NCBI GenBank assembly: GCA_902478395.1
Contig: CABSKZ010000177.1
Coordinates: 1 to 6,174 of the forward strand
Origin: an uncultured Eubacteriales bacterium
GTDB taxonomy: Bacteria; Bacillota; Clostridia; UBA1381; UBA9506
Direction: 5' to 3'
Length of the DNA stretch: 6,174 bases
Made by a program: the position numbers and the translations under genes. Below the pieces are notes generated by a model that was not told where the DNA came from, searched no databases, and worked only from the letters and a program-made list of their open reading frames with translations. Positions 5,726 to 6,174 of the stretch are shown one piece after another; positions within the stretch are counted from its first letter, which is position 1, and the number at the start of each line of letters is the position of its first letter.

Positions 5726-6174
5726 ATGTTTGTAAAATTTCAAAATAAATGGCTTACACTGGTCAATGCAATCTTTTTCACATTACTGGGAGTCAATTTT
5801 TTTATAAAACCAGCGGTTGCGTTTGACCGGCTCGGCATCCTGTTTGGTCTGGTTCTTGGCGTTATCGGCATCGTGCAGCTTGCCAGCTTTTTTATTGGCC
5901 TGTTTCAGAACCGGAAAAGCCCGGATATGCCGCCGCTGCTCCATCTGCTAATCGGCTTAATTACCATCACATTCGGTGTGATTTTAGCAACAAACGCCAA
6001 TGTGGTCATCATGACGGTACAGACCGCGTTTGGTCTATATGCGCTCCTGATCGGGATTGTCAAGCTCGTGGTTGCCATTCAATATAAACTTGACGGCGAA
6101 CCCACCTGGATTTCCGAGCTTTTGGCTTCCATTCTTTCCATTGGATTCGCTACATTTATTTTACTGTTTTCAAA
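5726..6174 (+). CDS. Multi-spanning membrane protein, DUF308/HdeD-like (3' end outside window)
   Basis: The frame is open to the right edge, with 149 residues visible. It is strongly hydrophobic with about five predicted membrane helices: roughly 9-27, 36-60, 71-90, 93-118 and 130-148. Short polar loops lie between them, such as QNRKSPDMPP (61-70) and QYKLDGEPTW (119-128). Repeated G-x-x-x-I/L-G-I-V type segments (GLVLGVIGIVQL at 41-52, GLYALLIGIVKL at 103-114) look like the internal short repeats of the DUF308 family, which includes HdeD of E. coli, linked there to acid stress. The molecular function of this family in Firmicutes is not known. No signal peptide cleavage site is evident. The start ATG is backed by GAGGTG 6 nt upstream and a strong promoter. 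The family call rests on helix pattern and repeat appearance, and other small membrane families could look alike. Confidence 0.72.
   Translation, partial: MFVKFQNKWLTLVNAIFFTLLGVNFFIKPAVAFDRLGILFGLVLGVIGIVQLASFFIGLFQNRKSPDMPPLLHLLIGLITITFGVILATNANVVIMTVQTAFGLYALLIGIVKLVVAIQYKLDGEPTWISELLASILSIGFATFILLFS

Noticed and set aside
1..6174. tRNA, rRNA, CRISPR array, riboswitch or defence genes
   Set aside because: I looked for repeat-spacer patterns, tRNA-like arms and long conserved leaders and saw none.

Overview
The window looks like part of a Firmicutes/Clostridia chromosome, probably an anaerobe living on host or plant glycans. The reasons are the V-type (not F-type) ATPase genes, strong AGGAGG-like ribosome binding sites, consensus sigma-A type promoters with 17-bp spacers, short U-tailed terminators, and a fucosidase next to a sugar isomerase. 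The species cannot be named from this sequence alone.

Layout, left to right. (1) Positions 2-1114 (+) hold the end of a V-type ATPase operon: the C-terminal third of subunit B, and the complete subunit D starting directly after B's stop codon. (2) Positions 1204-3525 (+) hold a complete GH95-family glycoside hydrolase, most likely an alpha-L-fucosidase. It has all four residues expected of the active site and no signal peptide. It is clearly more AT-rich than its neighbours and ends at a long hairpin terminator (3569-3623). (3) Positions 3624-3989 have no gene I can support, only a few inverted repeats. (4) Positions 5547-4048 (-) hold an L-fucose/L-arabinose isomerase family protein, followed by its own terminator (3990-4020). 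(5) Positions 5548-5725 are a divergent promoter region with a near-consensus promoter on each strand. (6) From 5726 (+) to the window edge runs the start of a multi-spanning membrane protein resembling the DUF308/HdeD family.

How they may work together: the ATPase operon is housekeeping ion transport and is probably unrelated to the rest. The GH95 enzyme could release L-fucose (or L-galactose) from oligosaccharides in the cytoplasm, and the convergent isomerase could convert a free aldose of that kind to its ketose. That link is inferred from adjacency and family; the two genes have separate transcription units. Nothing here looks like a new defence system, mobile element or CRISPR locus. 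The points most worth a second look are the compositional mismatch of the GH95 gene, the unsettled substrate of the isomerase, and unexplained inverted repeats in the 3624-3989 gap.
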